A DNA stretch of 64,000 bases from assembly GCF_003144405.1 (NCBI RefSeq), contig NZ_PENW01000025.1:1-64000 (forward strand). Direction: 5' to 3'. Shown one piece after another: positions 29,313 through 38,992 of this stretch (positions are counted from its first letter, which is position 1; the number at the start of each line of letters is the position of its first letter). The notes beneath the pieces were generated by a model that saw nothing but the letters and a program-made list of their open reading frames with translations, did not search any database and was not told the origin of the DNA. Both the position numbers and the translations under genes were made by a program. This stretch comes from Proteus cibi (GTDB taxonomy: Bacteria; Pseudomonadota; Gammaproteobacteria; Enterobacterales; Enterobacteriaceae).

Positions 29313-29787
29313 TATAAAATGACAAAAATAAAAAAACGTATAAAAAACTTATTTAATAAAGTTAATTTATATATTTAATTATACTTTTGTTGTATTTTAA
29401 ATAACTTTAAAAACAAAAAAACAATAACACATAATGCTTTGAATTTATTGATTTTTATAAATTTTACTATTTTTAGTTAAAAGGCGTATTTATACTTAAT
29501 CATTATTAGCCCTTCATTTAATATTACTCTTATTAGGACAATTCAATAAAATACATTTTCTTTAATAAAAGAAAATCGCTTCATCACTCAATTAAAGGGT
29601 AATAAACAGGTAAATTCCTCTTTTATTTTACTTTTCATACTATCTTCATTCAGATTAATAATATCGGACAATCATCACTGCGTTTTCTCTCTAATTTAAT
29701 TAAACTAAGCATAATCTCAATTGAACACCTTCATGAGTCGGTTAGTATATTAATCGCTTATTTCTATCTCACTCACAGGATAAATGC
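29313..29787. other. AT-rich leader of the terY operon
   Basis: About 475 bp of AT-rich DNA without a gene precedes terY1. The promoter of the six-gene operon should lie here. I see no clear operator or the 23227 palindrome. Confidence 0.4.
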
Positions 29788-30426
29788 ATGAGAAGATTGC
29801 CAGTTTACCTTTTACTTGATACATCAGGCTCCATGCATGGAGAACCTATTGCAGCAGTAAAAAATGGCGTTGAAATGCTCTTATCAACACTACGCCAAGA
29901 TCCTTACGCATTAGAAACCGCTTATATTTCTATCATCACCTTTGACTCAACCGCACAACAGATTGTGCCACTCACTGATTTAATCAATTTTAAAGTCCCT
30001 GATTTAGTCGCAAGTGGAACAACCGCATTAGGTTCTGCGCTCACTTTAGTTTCTAGCCGGATTGAAAAAGAAGTACAAAAAACCACAGCTGAAACAAAAG
30101 GCGATTGGCGCCCGTTGGTCTTTGTGATGACAGATGGCGCGCCCACCGACGATTGGAAAAAAGGCGTTGAGAAATTTAAAGCCGCACGCACTGGCGTTGT
30201 TATTGCATGTGCAGCAGGACAATCAGCACAAACGGATGTACTCAAAAATATCACTGAAATTGTATTACAGCTAGATACGGCAGATTCCAACACCATTAAG
30301 TCTTTCTTTAAGTGGGTTTCAGCCAGTATTTCTGTAGGGAGTCAAAAGGTCGATTTAACTAAGAAAGAGATTAGTGAGCTTGATGACTTACCGCCACCCC
30401 CTCCTGAGGTTAACGTTGTACTTTAA
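29788..30426 (+). CDS. terY1: TerY1, von Willebrand A domain protein
   Basis: A 212-residue protein that is essentially one vWA domain. The MIDAS motif is Asp11-x-Ser13-x-Ser15 in LLLDTSGSMHGEP; the threonine and aspartate partners fall in ASGTTALGSAL and VMTDGAPTDDW. TerY proteins act as metal-dependent scaffolds; no enzyme motif is visible. The C-terminus ends in a proline run (DDLPPPPPEVNVVL) shared with TerY2, a likely binding peptide. First gene of the terY1-terX-terY2-terY3-PP2C-kinase unit, with CAGGA before the ATG. Confidence 0.93.
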   Translation: MRRLPVYLLLDTSGSMHGEPIAAVKNGVEMLLSTLRQDPYALETAYISIITFDSTAQQIVPLTDLINFKVPDLVASGTTALGSALTLVSSRIEKEVQKTTAETKGDWRPLVFVMTDGAPTDDWKKGVEKFKAARTGVVIACAAGQSAQTDVLKNITEIVLQLDTADSNTIKSFFKWVSASISVGSQKVDLTKKEISELDDLPPPPPEVNVVL

Positions 30427-30442
30427 ATAAAAAGGAATGAAT

Positions 30443-31084
30443 ATGTCTATTAGTTTAAAAAAAGGACAAGGTGTTAGTTTAAAGAAAAATGAATATGACC
30501 TTTCCTCTGTCACTATCGGTTTAGGCTGGGATATCAACGAAGAAAAACGCGGATTCCTTGGCGGGCTTTTTGGTAAAAAAAGCGAAGAATACGATTTAGA
30601 TGTTATCGCCTTCTTATGTGGTGAAAACGGCAAAGTCAACGATTTAGGTAAAATTGAAGGTGGGCAACCTTCTCTCGTCAACGGCGATATTATTTTCTTC
30701 AATAGTCTACAACACAAATCAGGGCAAATTTGGTTAACCGGTGATAACCGAACAGGTGCTGGTGATGGCGACGATGAGCAGATCATCGTGAAATTAAACA
30801 CACTCGATCCTAAATTTACCAAAATTGTCTTTATTGTTCAGATTTACAATGGTCGAGAACGACAACAACACTTTGGTAAAGTACAAAACGCCTTTATTCG
30901 TGCAGTTGATGCAAAAAATATAGAAATGGCTCGTTTTGATTTATCTGGAGGCGAAGCCTTCAACAATCAACGTTCAATGCTGTTTGCTGAATTAGTCAGA
31001 GAAGAAAATGGCTGGAAACTTAACGCCATTGGTGAGCCATCAAGTTCAGATAGCTTTATTTCTTACTTAAAGGACTTCACCTAA
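30443..31084 (+). CDS. terX: TerX, TerD-family protein
   Basis: The ATG at 30443 is preferred over 30437 because AAAGGA is then 7 nt away; the product is 213 residues. It has MSISLKKGQGVSLKKNEYDL, TIGLGWDINEE, a glycine patch GFLGGLFGKK, DLDVIAF and the calcium loop TGDNRTGAGDGDDE, so it is a TerD paralogue with intact calcium ligands. It is embedded among vWA genes rather than in terZABCDE, which fits TerX. Its stop overlaps the TerY2 start (TAATG). Confidence 0.92.
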   Translation: MSISLKKGQGVSLKKNEYDLSSVTIGLGWDINEEKRGFLGGLFGKKSEEYDLDVIAFLCGENGKVNDLGKIEGGQPSLVNGDIIFFNSLQHKSGQIWLTGDNRTGAGDGDDEQIIVKLNTLDPKFTKIVFIVQIYNGRERQQHFGKVQNAFIRAVDAKNIEMARFDLSGGEAFNNQRSMLFAELVREENGWKLNAIGEPSSSDSFISYLKDFT

Positions 31085-31722
31085 TGAGAAGACTTCCTGT
31101 TTACCTGCTAATTGATACTTCAGGATCAATGAGAGGTGAATCTATTCATGCAGTTAACGTGGGGATACAAACAATGCTTAATGCATTGAGACAAGATCCT
31201 TACGCATTAGAAAGTGTGCATATCTCTATCATTACCTATGATAACGAGGCACGAGAATTTATCCCATTAACTGCATTAGAAGATTTTCAATTCTCTGATA
31301 TCACCGTACCTAGCTCTGGCGGTACTTTCACGGGTGCAGCGCTAGAATGTTTAATCCAGTGTGTTGATCGTGATATTAAGCGTTCCGATGGTGACCAAAA
31401 AGGGGACTGGCGTCCTCTCGTCTTTTTAATGACAGATGGCACACCTTCTGATGCTTACGCCTATGGTGAAGCAATTAAAGAGGTGAAAAAACGTTCATTT
31501 GGTTCGATCATCGCTTGCGCAGTGGGTCCTAAAGCCAAACACGATCACCTGAAAGAACTCACCTCTCAAGTGGTCGCTTTAGAAACGCTAGACTCCAATG
31601 CTTTTTCTGGCTTTTTTAAATGGGTTTCTGCCAGTGTCGCCTCCGGCAGTTCAAGTGCTGGCGTGAATACAGATAAAGATACTCTACCGCCGCCACCGCC
31701 TGAAATCCAACTGGTACTGTGA
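31084..31722 (+). CDS. terY2: TerY2, von Willebrand A domain protein
   Basis: A 212-residue vWA protein, paralogue of TerY1 with the same first nine residues. MIDAS: Asp11, Ser13, Ser15 in LLIDTSGSMRGES; VFLMTDGTPSDAY supplies the later aspartate. It ends DTLPPPPPEIQLVL, conserving the proline tail. The two copies flank terX, suggesting that a terY-terX pair duplicated or that the proteins form a complex. Start coupled to terX. Confidence 0.93.
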   Translation: MRRLPVYLLIDTSGSMRGESIHAVNVGIQTMLNALRQDPYALESVHISIITYDNEAREFIPLTALEDFQFSDITVPSSGGTFTGAALECLIQCVDRDIKRSDGDQKGDWRPLVFLMTDGTPSDAYAYGEAIKEVKKRSFGSIIACAVGPKAKHDHLKELTSQVVALETLDSNAFSGFFKWVSASVASGSSSAGVNTDKDTLPPPPPEIQLVL

Positions 31723-31827
31723 TCCACAAAAGCAAAGCGCTTAAAAAGGCTTTGCTTTTATTTTATTCAAGCGTTGGTTTATCCATCACAATATATAACA
31801 GCCACGATAAAGCGATAAGGTATAACA

Positions 31828-32868
31828 ATGAGAAGGCTCCCCATTTTCTTTGTTTTAGATTGTTCAGAGTCGATGATCGGTGAAAACCTTAAAAAGATGA
31901 ATGACGGTCTAACGACGATTATTAACGATCTAAGGCGAGATCCCCACGCCCTTGAAACAGCGTGTGTTTCTGTTATCGCCTTTGCTGGCGTTGCTAAAAC
32001 CATTGTTCCACTTACTGAAGTCGTCTCTTTTTATCCTCCTCAACTTCCTTTAGGTGGAGGCACTTCATTAGGCAGCGCATTACGTGAACTTTCTCACCAA
32101 ATCGACACTCAAGTCAGGAAAACCACGCTTGAACAAAAAGGCGATTGGAAACCTGTCGTTTACCTTTTAACTGACGGCAGACCTACCGATGATTACGCAC
32201 AAGAGATCACGCGCTGGAAAGCCCACTATGCCAACAAAGTTAACTTAATTGCGATTGGATTAGGCTTAAGTGCAGACTTACATGTACTGTCGCAATTAAC
32301 TGAAAATGTGCTGTTATTTACTGAAGCACAAGAAGGCGATTTTACACGTTTCATTAAATGGATAACGATGTCAGTGGTTTCTCATAGCCGAAGTGTTGGC
32401 GAAGAGCCACCACCACTTTTAAGCCAAACAGAGCATATTGTTCGTCTTGCAAAAGATGATGTTGCTCGTGCCTATGATGAATCTTGTGTCACTTTTGTCG
32501 GGCGTTGTAGCCACACACGCTCACCTTACTTAATGAAATATGAACGCCCGCCAATGAAAGCGTCAGGGCTCGATTTTAATCTCAACCTTAATGGCTTTAA
32601 CTTAACGGGCTGCTACACCTTAAATGAAGATTACTTTACATGGAGTGATCTCAGCGCCACGGCATATCAAGTTAACACCAGCGAACTTCATGGTACGCCC
32701 GGTTGCCCTTATTGTGGCAATGCGACAGCTTTTGCCGTTTGCCAATGTGGTAAATTACTCTGTGTAAATGGCCCTGAAACCGTTATTTGCCCTTGGTGTG
32801 ATAACAACATCACCTTTGGTGATAACAGCAACCAATCTGACTTTGATGTCACACGAGGTAAAGGCTAA
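31828..32868 (+). CDS. terY3: TerY3, vWA protein with C-terminal zinc ribbon
   Basis: A 346-residue protein with an N-terminal vWA domain (MIDAS Asp11, Ser13, Ser15 in VLDCSESMIGEN). A middle beta-rich region (about 205-285) contains GRCSHTRSPYLMKY. The C-terminal zinc ribbon has cysteines at 293, 296, 305, 307, 312, 321 and 324. This is the TerY-C arrangement found next to a kinase and a PP2C phosphatase. It follows TerY2 after 105 bp and overlaps the phosphatase start by one base (TAATG). Confidence 0.9.
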   Translation: MRRLPIFFVLDCSESMIGENLKKMNDGLTTIINDLRRDPHALETACVSVIAFAGVAKTIVPLTEVVSFYPPQLPLGGGTSLGSALRELSHQIDTQVRKTTLEQKGDWKPVVYLLTDGRPTDDYAQEITRWKAHYANKVNLIAIGLGLSADLHVLSQLTENVLLFTEAQEGDFTRFIKWITMSVVSHSRSVGEEPPPLLSQTEHIVRLAKDDVARAYDESCVTFVGRCSHTRSPYLMKYERPPMKASGLDFNLNLNGFNLTGCYTLNEDYFTWSDLSATAYQVNTSELHGTPGCPYCGNATAFAVCQCGKLLCVNGPETVICPWCDNNITFGDNSNQSDFDVTRGKG

Positions 32869-34364
32869 TGGATAAAAAAGCCCTACTCACAAAACTGATT
32901 ATTGATGACACGCTGACACAACATCGTATCCCCGTCCATGAAGAGCTCGTTATTGCGCTGTATGAAGATGTGGAAATATCCCAACACATTGATTTTATTA
33001 TTAATAAAATCAAAACCAAAACAGCAGAAAAAATAACACCGCAAGACAAAGTACAACCTATTCTTCTGTTATTGCCACCCGCTCGTGATTTAACCTCTGA
33101 AGAAATCGCATTACCAGAAGAGAAGCCATTAAAACCAGGTCAAATTCCAACACATTCATCATCAATGCCAACAGAAAAACCGATTATTCAGCGCCCTACG
33201 GCAAAAATTACCCTTTCTAATGCCAAAGTAGGTACCGCGTTCAACTCCACGCTCAATATCGAGCTAAATACTCTCGAAATTGCCGAAATTGAAGCGGTTG
33301 ATGTTCCAGAAGAGCTTGGAATAACCTTTGATCATGAAAGTTGCTGCTTAGTCGGTATGCCAACAAAAAGTGGCAATTTCACCTTGGTTATCCATTGGTC
33401 TGTTAATGCCATTCGCTATCAAAATGAAGTCTTATTAATTATCAATCCTGATCCGCGTAGTTTATGGCAAATCAATGAGCCTCCTGCTGATAGTCCTTAT
33501 CCCAAAGCACATATTGATAGCAAACTGATCCTTGAAAAAGACATTCGTATTGCTGGTGCAAGCCGCCGCGGACGTTCTCATGAACATGCCGGCACTTTCC
33601 GTGATGATGATTTTTATATTCATCACGATAACCAAAGCCAATGGAGTATTTTAATTGTCGCGGATGGTGCAGGCAGTGCGCGTTATTCTCGAGAAGGCTC
33701 ACGCATTGCTATCAATACCGTAAGTCACTATTTAAAATCACAGTTAAGCGTAGAAAACGCAGCATTTAAACCTCATCTTGAGGCCATCCATCAATGGAAT
33801 GACAACAACGCGATTAATCAAGTGGGTAGCTTTTTTGCCCAACTTTTTCGTAATGCGGCGCAATTAGCGATTAATAACCTTAAAAACGAAGCCATTCATA
33901 TTAATGAACCGGTAAAATCTTTTTCTACGACCTTATTAGCCACCGTTTCTTTACGCATCAATAATGAGTTATTTGCGGCTTCATTTTGGATGGGAGATGG
34001 TGCGATTGCCGCTTATGGCCCCGCAGGAAAAGTGCGTGTTTTAGGTATTCCCGATAGTGGTGAATATGCAGGACAAACCCGTTTTCTTGATGATAGTGCG
34101 CTCAACGATGCTGAATTTAATCGACGCATTATTATTGGTAAGTGGAAAGAGATTTCACATCTTATTTTAATGACAGACGGGGTGTCCGATCCGGTATTTG
34201 AAACGGATAATGGCTTACAAGATCCCAATAAATGGACTGCACTTATTGATGAAATATCGCCTTGTTTAGCCTCTCCTGAAAATGCAGATAACGCATTGGC
34301 TGAATGGCTGAATTTCTTTTCAGCAGGCAATCACGATGACCGCACTCTGGTTGTGGCTTGGTAA
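32868..34364 (+). CDS. PP2C-family protein phosphatase with Ig-like domain
   Basis: A 498-residue protein. Residues 1-60 are helical, about 105-195 looks like an Ig-like domain of putative He_PIG type (ITLSNAKVGTAFNSTLNI ... LVGMPTKSGNFTLVI), and about 220-498 is a PP2C catalytic domain. Metal-binding aspartates lie in FRDDDFYI, LIVADGAGSARYS and LILMTDGVSDPVF, with GNHDDRTLVVAW at the end. It should remove phosphate from Ser/Thr, opposing the kinase encoded next. Together with TerY3 they form the described TerY-P triad. Confidence 0.87.
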   Translation: MDKKALLTKLIIDDTLTQHRIPVHEELVIALYEDVEISQHIDFIINKIKTKTAEKITPQDKVQPILLLLPPARDLTSEEIALPEEKPLKPGQIPTHSSSMPTEKPIIQRPTAKITLSNAKVGTAFNSTLNIELNTLEIAEIEAVDVPEELGITFDHESCCLVGMPTKSGNFTLVIHWSVNAIRYQNEVLLIINPDPRSLWQINEPPADSPYPKAHIDSKLILEKDIRIAGASRRGRSHEHAGTFRDDDFYIHHDNQSQWSILIVADGAGSARYSREGSRIAINTVSHYLKSQLSVENAAFKPHLEAIHQWNDNNAINQVGSFFAQLFRNAAQLAINNLKNEAIHINEPVKSFSTTLLATVSLRINNELFAASFWMGDGAIAAYGPAGKVRVLGIPDSGEYAGQTRFLDDSALNDAEFNRRIIIGKWKEISHLILMTDGVSDPVFETDNGLQDPNKWTALIDEISPCLASPENADNALAEWLNFFSAGNHDDRTLVVAW

Positions 34365-34391
34365 TCATAAAAGAGAGAATGGGTGAGTTTC

Positions 34392-35891
34392 ATGGCAGAG
34401 ATCATTACCTGTACAACGCAAAGTGGAAAAACAGTTCAGTACGTCAATGAGATTATTGGCTCTGGCTCAATGAAAGATGTCTATTTTTCCCCTGACCGAA
34501 CCTATGTTGTTGCCTTCTACAAAACAAAACAGAATGCGCAAGCCAAAGATAGAATCGATATGATCACAGGCAATTATCGACATAATATCTTTGAACAAAG
34601 TGGTGGCGAATATTGGAAAAACCTCTTTTGCTGGCCAACAGATGTTGTCGAACATCAAGGCAAAATTGGTATTGTTGTTCCGACTTATCAATCCCACTTT
34701 TTCTTTAAATATGGTTCTAAAAACAATGACTTTCTTGCGATAAAAGGTCGAGAAAAAGAAGGTAAATGGTTTGCAAGCGCCAATAACCAAAATAAATTTC
34801 TCGATCCCCGCGAAAGAGGCAATCTATTAAATTACTTGAAAGTCTGTTTATTACTCTCTCGTGCTGTACGCAGAATGCATGCGGCAGGCTTATGTCATAG
34901 TGATTTAAGTTATAAAAACGTCCTTATCGATCCTGAGCAAGGTCATGCCTGTGTCATTGATATTGATGGTTTAGTGGTTCCTGGAAAATACCCCCCTGAT
35001 GTCGTGGGAACCCCTGATTTTATTGCGCCAGAGGTGGTAAAAACCAGTCATTTACCGAAAGAAGATCCTAACCGTATCTTGCCCAGTATCACAACAGATA
35101 GACACGCCCTTGCGGTATTAATCTACATGTATCTGTTTTATCGCCATCCTTTACGGGGCGGTAAAATTCACGATCTTGACGATGAAATGCGTGATGAAAC
35201 ACTCTCTATGGGTGAAAAAGCGTTGTTTATTGAGCATCCAACTGATCGTAGCAATGCAGTAAAACTGAATCAGGTAAAACCGTCATCGCTACCTTGGGCT
35301 GATCCTGAAAAGATCCCATACACGATTATGGGCCCCTACCTAACGCCTCTTTTTGAAAGAGCCTTTATTACAGGATTACACGATCCTTCACAACGCCCTA
35401 CCGCAGATGAATGGGAGACGGCTTTAGTCAAAACGGTAGATTTAGTTCAGCCTTGTCAAAATAAAGATTGTGAACAGCAATGGTATGTTTTTTCTGGCAA
35501 AACACAGCCCGTTTGTCCTTATTGTCACACACCTTATAAAGGTCAATTACCGATTTTAAACCTCTACTCTTCGCGTAAGGCTGGTAGCTTTAGACCGGAC
35601 GATCACCGCTTAATGGTTTGGAGTAATCAATCACTCTTCCCTTGGCACGTTAATCGTCTTATTGCGCCCAATGAACGCACCACTGATGAACAGAAAAAGC
35701 GTGTTGGTTATTTTGTTTATCACAATTCAACATGGTGGCTGGTTAATGAGCGTATTAAGGGATTAATGGTATTACCGGAGAAAAAACCGATCCCTATTGG
35801 CGATAAAATTGCGCTGACAGATGGATTACAATTTGTGTTATCAACTGAAGAAGGCGGACGACTGGTTGTGGTGCAATTAGTCTCAAATTAA
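34392..35891 (+). CDS. TerY-P triad Ser/Thr kinase
   Basis: The ATG at 34392 has GGTGAG close upstream (a GTG at 34383 is the alternative). The protein, about 499 residues, has a protein-kinase-like domain with a glycine-rich loop IIGSGSMKDVYFS, the catalytic loop HSDLSYKNVL and a metal-binding DIDG in place of DFG, then GTPDFIAPEV as activation segment. After the kinase (about residue 350) come a zinc ribbon (CQNKDC ... CPYCHTPYKG) and a beta-rich C-terminal domain that could be FHA-like. Last gene of the operon, 27 bp after the phosphatase. Confidence 0.85.
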   Translation: MAEIITCTTQSGKTVQYVNEIIGSGSMKDVYFSPDRTYVVAFYKTKQNAQAKDRIDMITGNYRHNIFEQSGGEYWKNLFCWPTDVVEHQGKIGIVVPTYQSHFFFKYGSKNNDFLAIKGREKEGKWFASANNQNKFLDPRERGNLLNYLKVCLLLSRAVRRMHAAGLCHSDLSYKNVLIDPEQGHACVIDIDGLVVPGKYPPDVVGTPDFIAPEVVKTSHLPKEDPNRILPSITTDRHALAVLIYMYLFYRHPLRGGKIHDLDDEMRDETLSMGEKALFIEHPTDRSNAVKLNQVKPSSLPWADPEKIPYTIMGPYLTPLFERAFITGLHDPSQRPTADEWETALVKTVDLVQPCQNKDCEQQWYVFSGKTQPVCPYCHTPYKGQLPILNLYSSRKAGSFRPDDHRLMVWSNQSLFPWHVNRLIAPNERTTDEQKKRVGYFVYHNSTWWLVNERIKGLMVLPEKKPIPIGDKIALTDGLQFVLSTEEGGRLVVVQLVSN

Positions 35892-35896
35892 TAAAG

Positions 35897-35942
35897 AAAG
35901 AGAATAACCCACTTGATTAACAAAGGGTTATTCTCTTTTTAT
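35897..35942 (+). terminator. strong terminator ending the terY operon
   Basis: AAAGAGAATAACCC (35897-35910) and GGGTTATTCTCTTT (35925-35938) form a perfect 14-bp stem followed by TT. Intrinsic terminator at the right end of the ter locus. Confidence 0.92.
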
Positions 35943-36140
35943 TGATTAAATTCTTAACTTATTTTTTAAGAAAAACGGGGCAATAATCTTATTTCAGCTG
36001 TTCTATTTAAATTAAAGTCAGATCACATATTCACATCTCACCCTTACTATCTAGCACTAACGTTCAATATTGGATATCAAGATCCCAGTTTATTAATCCC
36101 TCACACTTACAATACCGCACAGTGATAATTGGAGGGGCTA

Positions 36141-37109
36141 ATGAAAACTAAAAATAAAATCAATGTGCTAGAACTTATTTCGCCAGAAATGCAACAAGTC
36201 ATGCAATTTTATGCAGATAATCTGCAACCTGCGCCGGAAAGTAATGACTACCCTTCGATGCGCCTTGCTTATAATCAAGACAGACGTTATTGGAATGCAG
36301 ATGCACCAGAGATGTTTAGTATTCGAGATATTTCCGTTAACACGTCTTATGGCGAGGTATTAACACGTCTTTATCAACCCAAAGAAAAAACACCAGCCAC
36401 CCTCTATTATCTTCATGGTGGTGGTTTTATTTTAGGGAATTTAGATACCCACGATCGCATAATGCGACTGCTTGCCTGCTATACCTGTTGTACTGTGATT
36501 GGTATTGATTATTCACTGTCACCAGAAGCGCATTATCCACAAGCGATTGATGAATCAGCACAGGTTTGTCAGTATTATCATCAAAATGCAAAACACTATG
36601 GTATTAATACACAACATATTGGTTTTGCAGGTGATTCTGCGGGCGCTATGCTATCGCTGGCTACTGTATTATGGCTACGCGACAAACAAATTCACTGTGG
36701 TAATATCTGTGCCGCTTTGCTTTGGTATGGATTATATGGCTTACGCGATTCCACCAGCCGTCGGCTTTATGGGGGTGAATGGGATGGATTACGCCAGCAA
36801 GATCTCGAAGAGTATGATAATGCCTACTTAACCGCGTTAGGCAATCGTGATGCTCCTTATTATTGCTTATTTAATAACGATCTAACGCAAGATATTCCCC
36901 CTTGCTTTATCGCCAGCGCTGAGTACGATCCGCTAATTGATGATAGCGTGACGCTATTTAAAACCTTAGAAGCGCATCAATTAGCTTGTGAATATAAAAT
37001 GTATCCCGGCACATTACATGCCTTTTTACATTATTCACGCATGATGAAAATCGCGGATGACGCCATTCGAGATGGCGCCGATTATTTTGTTAAACAACTC
37101 AATAATTAA
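36141..37109 (+). CDS. aes: acetyl esterase Aes
   Basis: An alpha/beta hydrolase of the hormone-sensitive-lipase family, closely similar to E. coli Aes along its length. The ATG at 36141 has GGAGGGG upstream and gives 322 residues. It shows the oxyanion-hole motif [18 protein letters not shown], the nucleophile elbow [13 protein letters not shown] (catalytic serine), an acidic residue in AEYDPLIDD and the catalytic histidine in [11 protein letters not shown]. Aes cleaves short-chain acyl esters and in E. coli binds MalT and dampens maltose gene activation. Its stop overlaps the convergent nrtR-like stop. Confidence 0.95.
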   Translation: MKTKNKINVLELISPEMQQVMQFYADNLQPAPESNDYPSMRLAYNQDRRYWNADAPEMFSIRDISVNTSYGEVLTRLYQPKEKTPATLYYLHGGGFILGNLDTHDRIMRLLACYTCCTVIGIDYSLSPEAHYPQAIDESAQVCQYYHQNAKHYGINTQHIGFAGDSAGAMLSLATVLWLRDKQIHCGNICAALLWYGLYGLRDSTSRRLYGGEWDGLRQQDLEEYDNAYLTALGNRDAPYYCLFNNDLTQDIPPCFIASAEYDPLIDDSVTLFKTLEAHQLACEYKMYPGTLHAFLHYSRMMKIADDAIRDGADYFVKQLNN

Positions 37110-37819
37110 AACTCAAGATTACGAATAAAACGATAATCCGCCGACGCCTCTTTAAGTCGATACAGACTTGCGGGGCGTCCTCTCTCTGCCCGTTTTTCTC
37201 CCGTATCAACCAATAAATCGGCTTGTTCGATCCGTCGTCTAAATGATTTTTTCTGGATCTCTTTACCAATCAGAATTTCATGAACATGTTGTAACTCTGG
37301 CAAAGTAAACACTTCTGGCAATGCAAATCCGGGAACAATCGAATAGAGTGACTTTTGCTTTAATCGCTCTCTTGCTTGTGCAATTAATTCATGGTGATCA
37401 AACGCTAAGCTTTGTTGTGCAATCTCATCAATAGGACACCAGATTACCGAATCCACGGTATCAATATGTGCTTCACAGGCTTGATGTGCAATCAACGCGG
37501 TATAACAGACCGTCACAGACCAACCTCTTGCATCACGCTGGTTATTTCCCACAGAACAGAGTTGCTCAATATAAGGGGGGATCACCCCTGTTTTCTCTTT
37601 TAATTTTCTTAGCACAGTATCTTCAAGGCATTTGTCCTTCATTTCATCGACAAATCCACCGGGTAAACCCCATTTTCCTTTTTCAGGATGTTCCCCTCTT
37701 TTCACCAACAATACTTTTAACTGCTCTTCATGATAAGTAAACAGTACCGCATCAACAGTAATCAGTGGAGATAGGAAATCACGGCGGTTATAGCTGGCTA
37801 AAAAATCTTGTTCATTCAT
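37106..37819 (-). CDS. nrtR: NrtR-like regulator: Nudix-related domain plus winged helix
   Basis: The ATG at 37819 gives [20 protein letters not shown] and 237 residues; a longer start at 37888 would lie inside an operator copy. Residues about 18-145 form a Nudix fold, but the Nudix box reads RKLKEKTG where active enzymes have RE-x-x-EE, so hydrolysis is probably lost. Residues about 150-237 form a winged helix with [20 protein letters not shown] and [11 protein letters not shown]. This is the architecture of NrtR, a repressor of NAD-metabolism genes that senses ADP-ribose. Three operator copies precede it. Ligand and target are inferred. Confidence 0.85.
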   Translation of the reverse strand: MNEQDFLASYNRRDFLSPLITVDAVLFTYHEEQLKVLLVKRGEHPEKGKWGLPGGFVDEMKDKCLEDTVLRKLKEKTGVIPPYIEQLCSVGNNQRDARGWSVTVCYTALIAHQACEAHIDTVDSVIWCPIDEIAQQSLAFDHHELIAQARERLKQKSLYSIVPGFALPEVFTLPELQHVHEILIGKEIQKKSFRRRIEQADLLVDTGEKRAERGRPASLYRLKEASADYRFIRNLEF

Positions 37820-37882
37820 GGCGTAAGTTTTATTAGAAAACGATAAAACTATTTTAAGGTTAAACAGCAAAAAATCAAATTT

Positions 37883-37955
37883 TGTCATAAAGACACTAAA
37901 TCAGTTGACAAGCATAGTGTCGATAAGACACAATCCAGTTATTGTCATAAAGACA
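37883..37955. promoter_or_regulatory. three NrtR-type operators in a divergent promoter
   Basis: TGTC-N5-GACA occurs at 37883-37895, within GTGTCGATAAGACAC at 37917-37931, and at 37943-37955. The outer two are an 18-bp direct repeat TTGTCATAAAGACACTAA. TTGACA (37905-37910) with CACAAT 18 bp on puts the middle copy between -35 and -10 of the rightward genes, so binding should repress them and nrtR itself. Confidence 0.85.
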
Positions 37956-37972
37956 CTAACTGGAGAAAAACT

Positions 37973-38992
37973 ATGTTTAACTTAAATTACTTTAAAGCTG
38001 ACTCATCAACATTCATTATAAAATCCGTCAATGGTAACGTTCGTCAACAAGGCAAAGGCTTGAGCTTTTGGTATAACTCAGCCACAACCTCTATTGCAGC
38101 ATTACCTTTAAACGCGCAAGAAGCTCCTTTTATTTTTAACTTTCAAACCTCGGACTTTCAGGGTTTACGCATTCAAGGGCAAATCTCCTTTCAGGTTAAA
38201 ACACCGGAAAAAGCCGCAGAAGTGCTTAACTTTAACTTGAGCAAAAACGGCAAATCCTATGCCTCTGAAGATCCACTCAAACTCAGTGATCGTGTTGTGC
38301 GTATTGCACAAACCTTAATTCAAGCAAAGATCCAAAGCACGCCTCTTAGAGAAGCGTTATTACTTAGCCAATCATTAGTCACTTTGGTGATGGAACAATT
38401 AATTGAACACCCATCATTAGAAGCATTAGGTATTGCGATTTTAGACGTTTCTATTGCGGCAATCACGCCATCACCAGAAACCTTAAAAGCACTCGAAGCC
38501 GAAGCGAGAGAATCCTTACTGAAAGAAGCCGATGATGCCATTTATGCGCGTCGTAAATTCTCAGTAGAACAAGAACGCACCATTAAAGAAGCTGAACTAG
38601 AAACCGATTTATCGGTTCAACGTAAACGCCAAGAGATTGAAGAAGCACGTTTAGAAAACGAACGTACATTATTAAGGGAACAAGCTGAAATTGAAAAAGA
38701 GCGCCTTGAAGCCAAGGTTAATGCAGAAGCAAAACGCAAAGAGCTGGTCGCATTAAGTGCTGAAAATCAACGAACACAATCAGACGCCGATGCTTATGCT
38801 ATTGAAGCGACCATGCGTGCTTATCGTGAATTGCCGGTTGAGAATCTAAAAGCCATGGCACTAGCAAAAATGGACTCACAACAATTGATGGCAATGGCAT
38901 TTGAAACCTTAGCGCTGAATTCAGGGAAAATCGGCGAACTCAATATCACCCCTGATTTATTTAGCCAATTCATGAAAAAAGGGAATAAATAA
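37973..38992 (+). CDS. SPFH/band-7 protein with coiled-coil tail
   Basis: A 339-residue protein with an SPFH (prohibitin/slipin-like) domain in about residues 1-180, followed by a long charged coiled coil (about 185-275, rich in Glu/Arg/Lys: EQERTIKEAELETD..., RTLLREQAEIEKERLEAK) and a short C-terminal tail. No N-terminal hydrophobic anchor is obvious, unlike typical membrane SPFH proteins. Such proteins oligomerise into rings or cages. GGAG lies 7 nt before the ATG. It is repressor-controlled and overlaps the next gene (TAATG), so the pair should be made together. Confidence 0.84.
   Translation: MFNLNYFKADSSTFIIKSVNGNVRQQGKGLSFWYNSATTSIAALPLNAQEAPFIFNFQTSDFQGLRIQGQISFQVKTPEKAAEVLNFNLSKNGKSYASEDPLKLSDRVVRIAQTLIQAKIQSTPLREALLLSQSLVTLVMEQLIEHPSLEALGIAILDVSIAAITPSPETLKALEAEARESLLKEADDAIYARRKFSVEQERTIKEAELETDLSVQRKRQEIEEARLENERTLLREQAEIEKERLEAKVNAEAKRKELVALSAENQRTQSDADAYAIEATMRAYRELPVENLKAMALAKMDSQQLMAMAFETLALNSGKIGELNITPDLFSQFMKKGNK

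Noticed and set aside
36129..36140. TTG start four codons upstream in aes
   Set aside because: The GGAGGGG ribosome-binding site lies within it, and the ATG at 36141 matches the Aes N-terminus.
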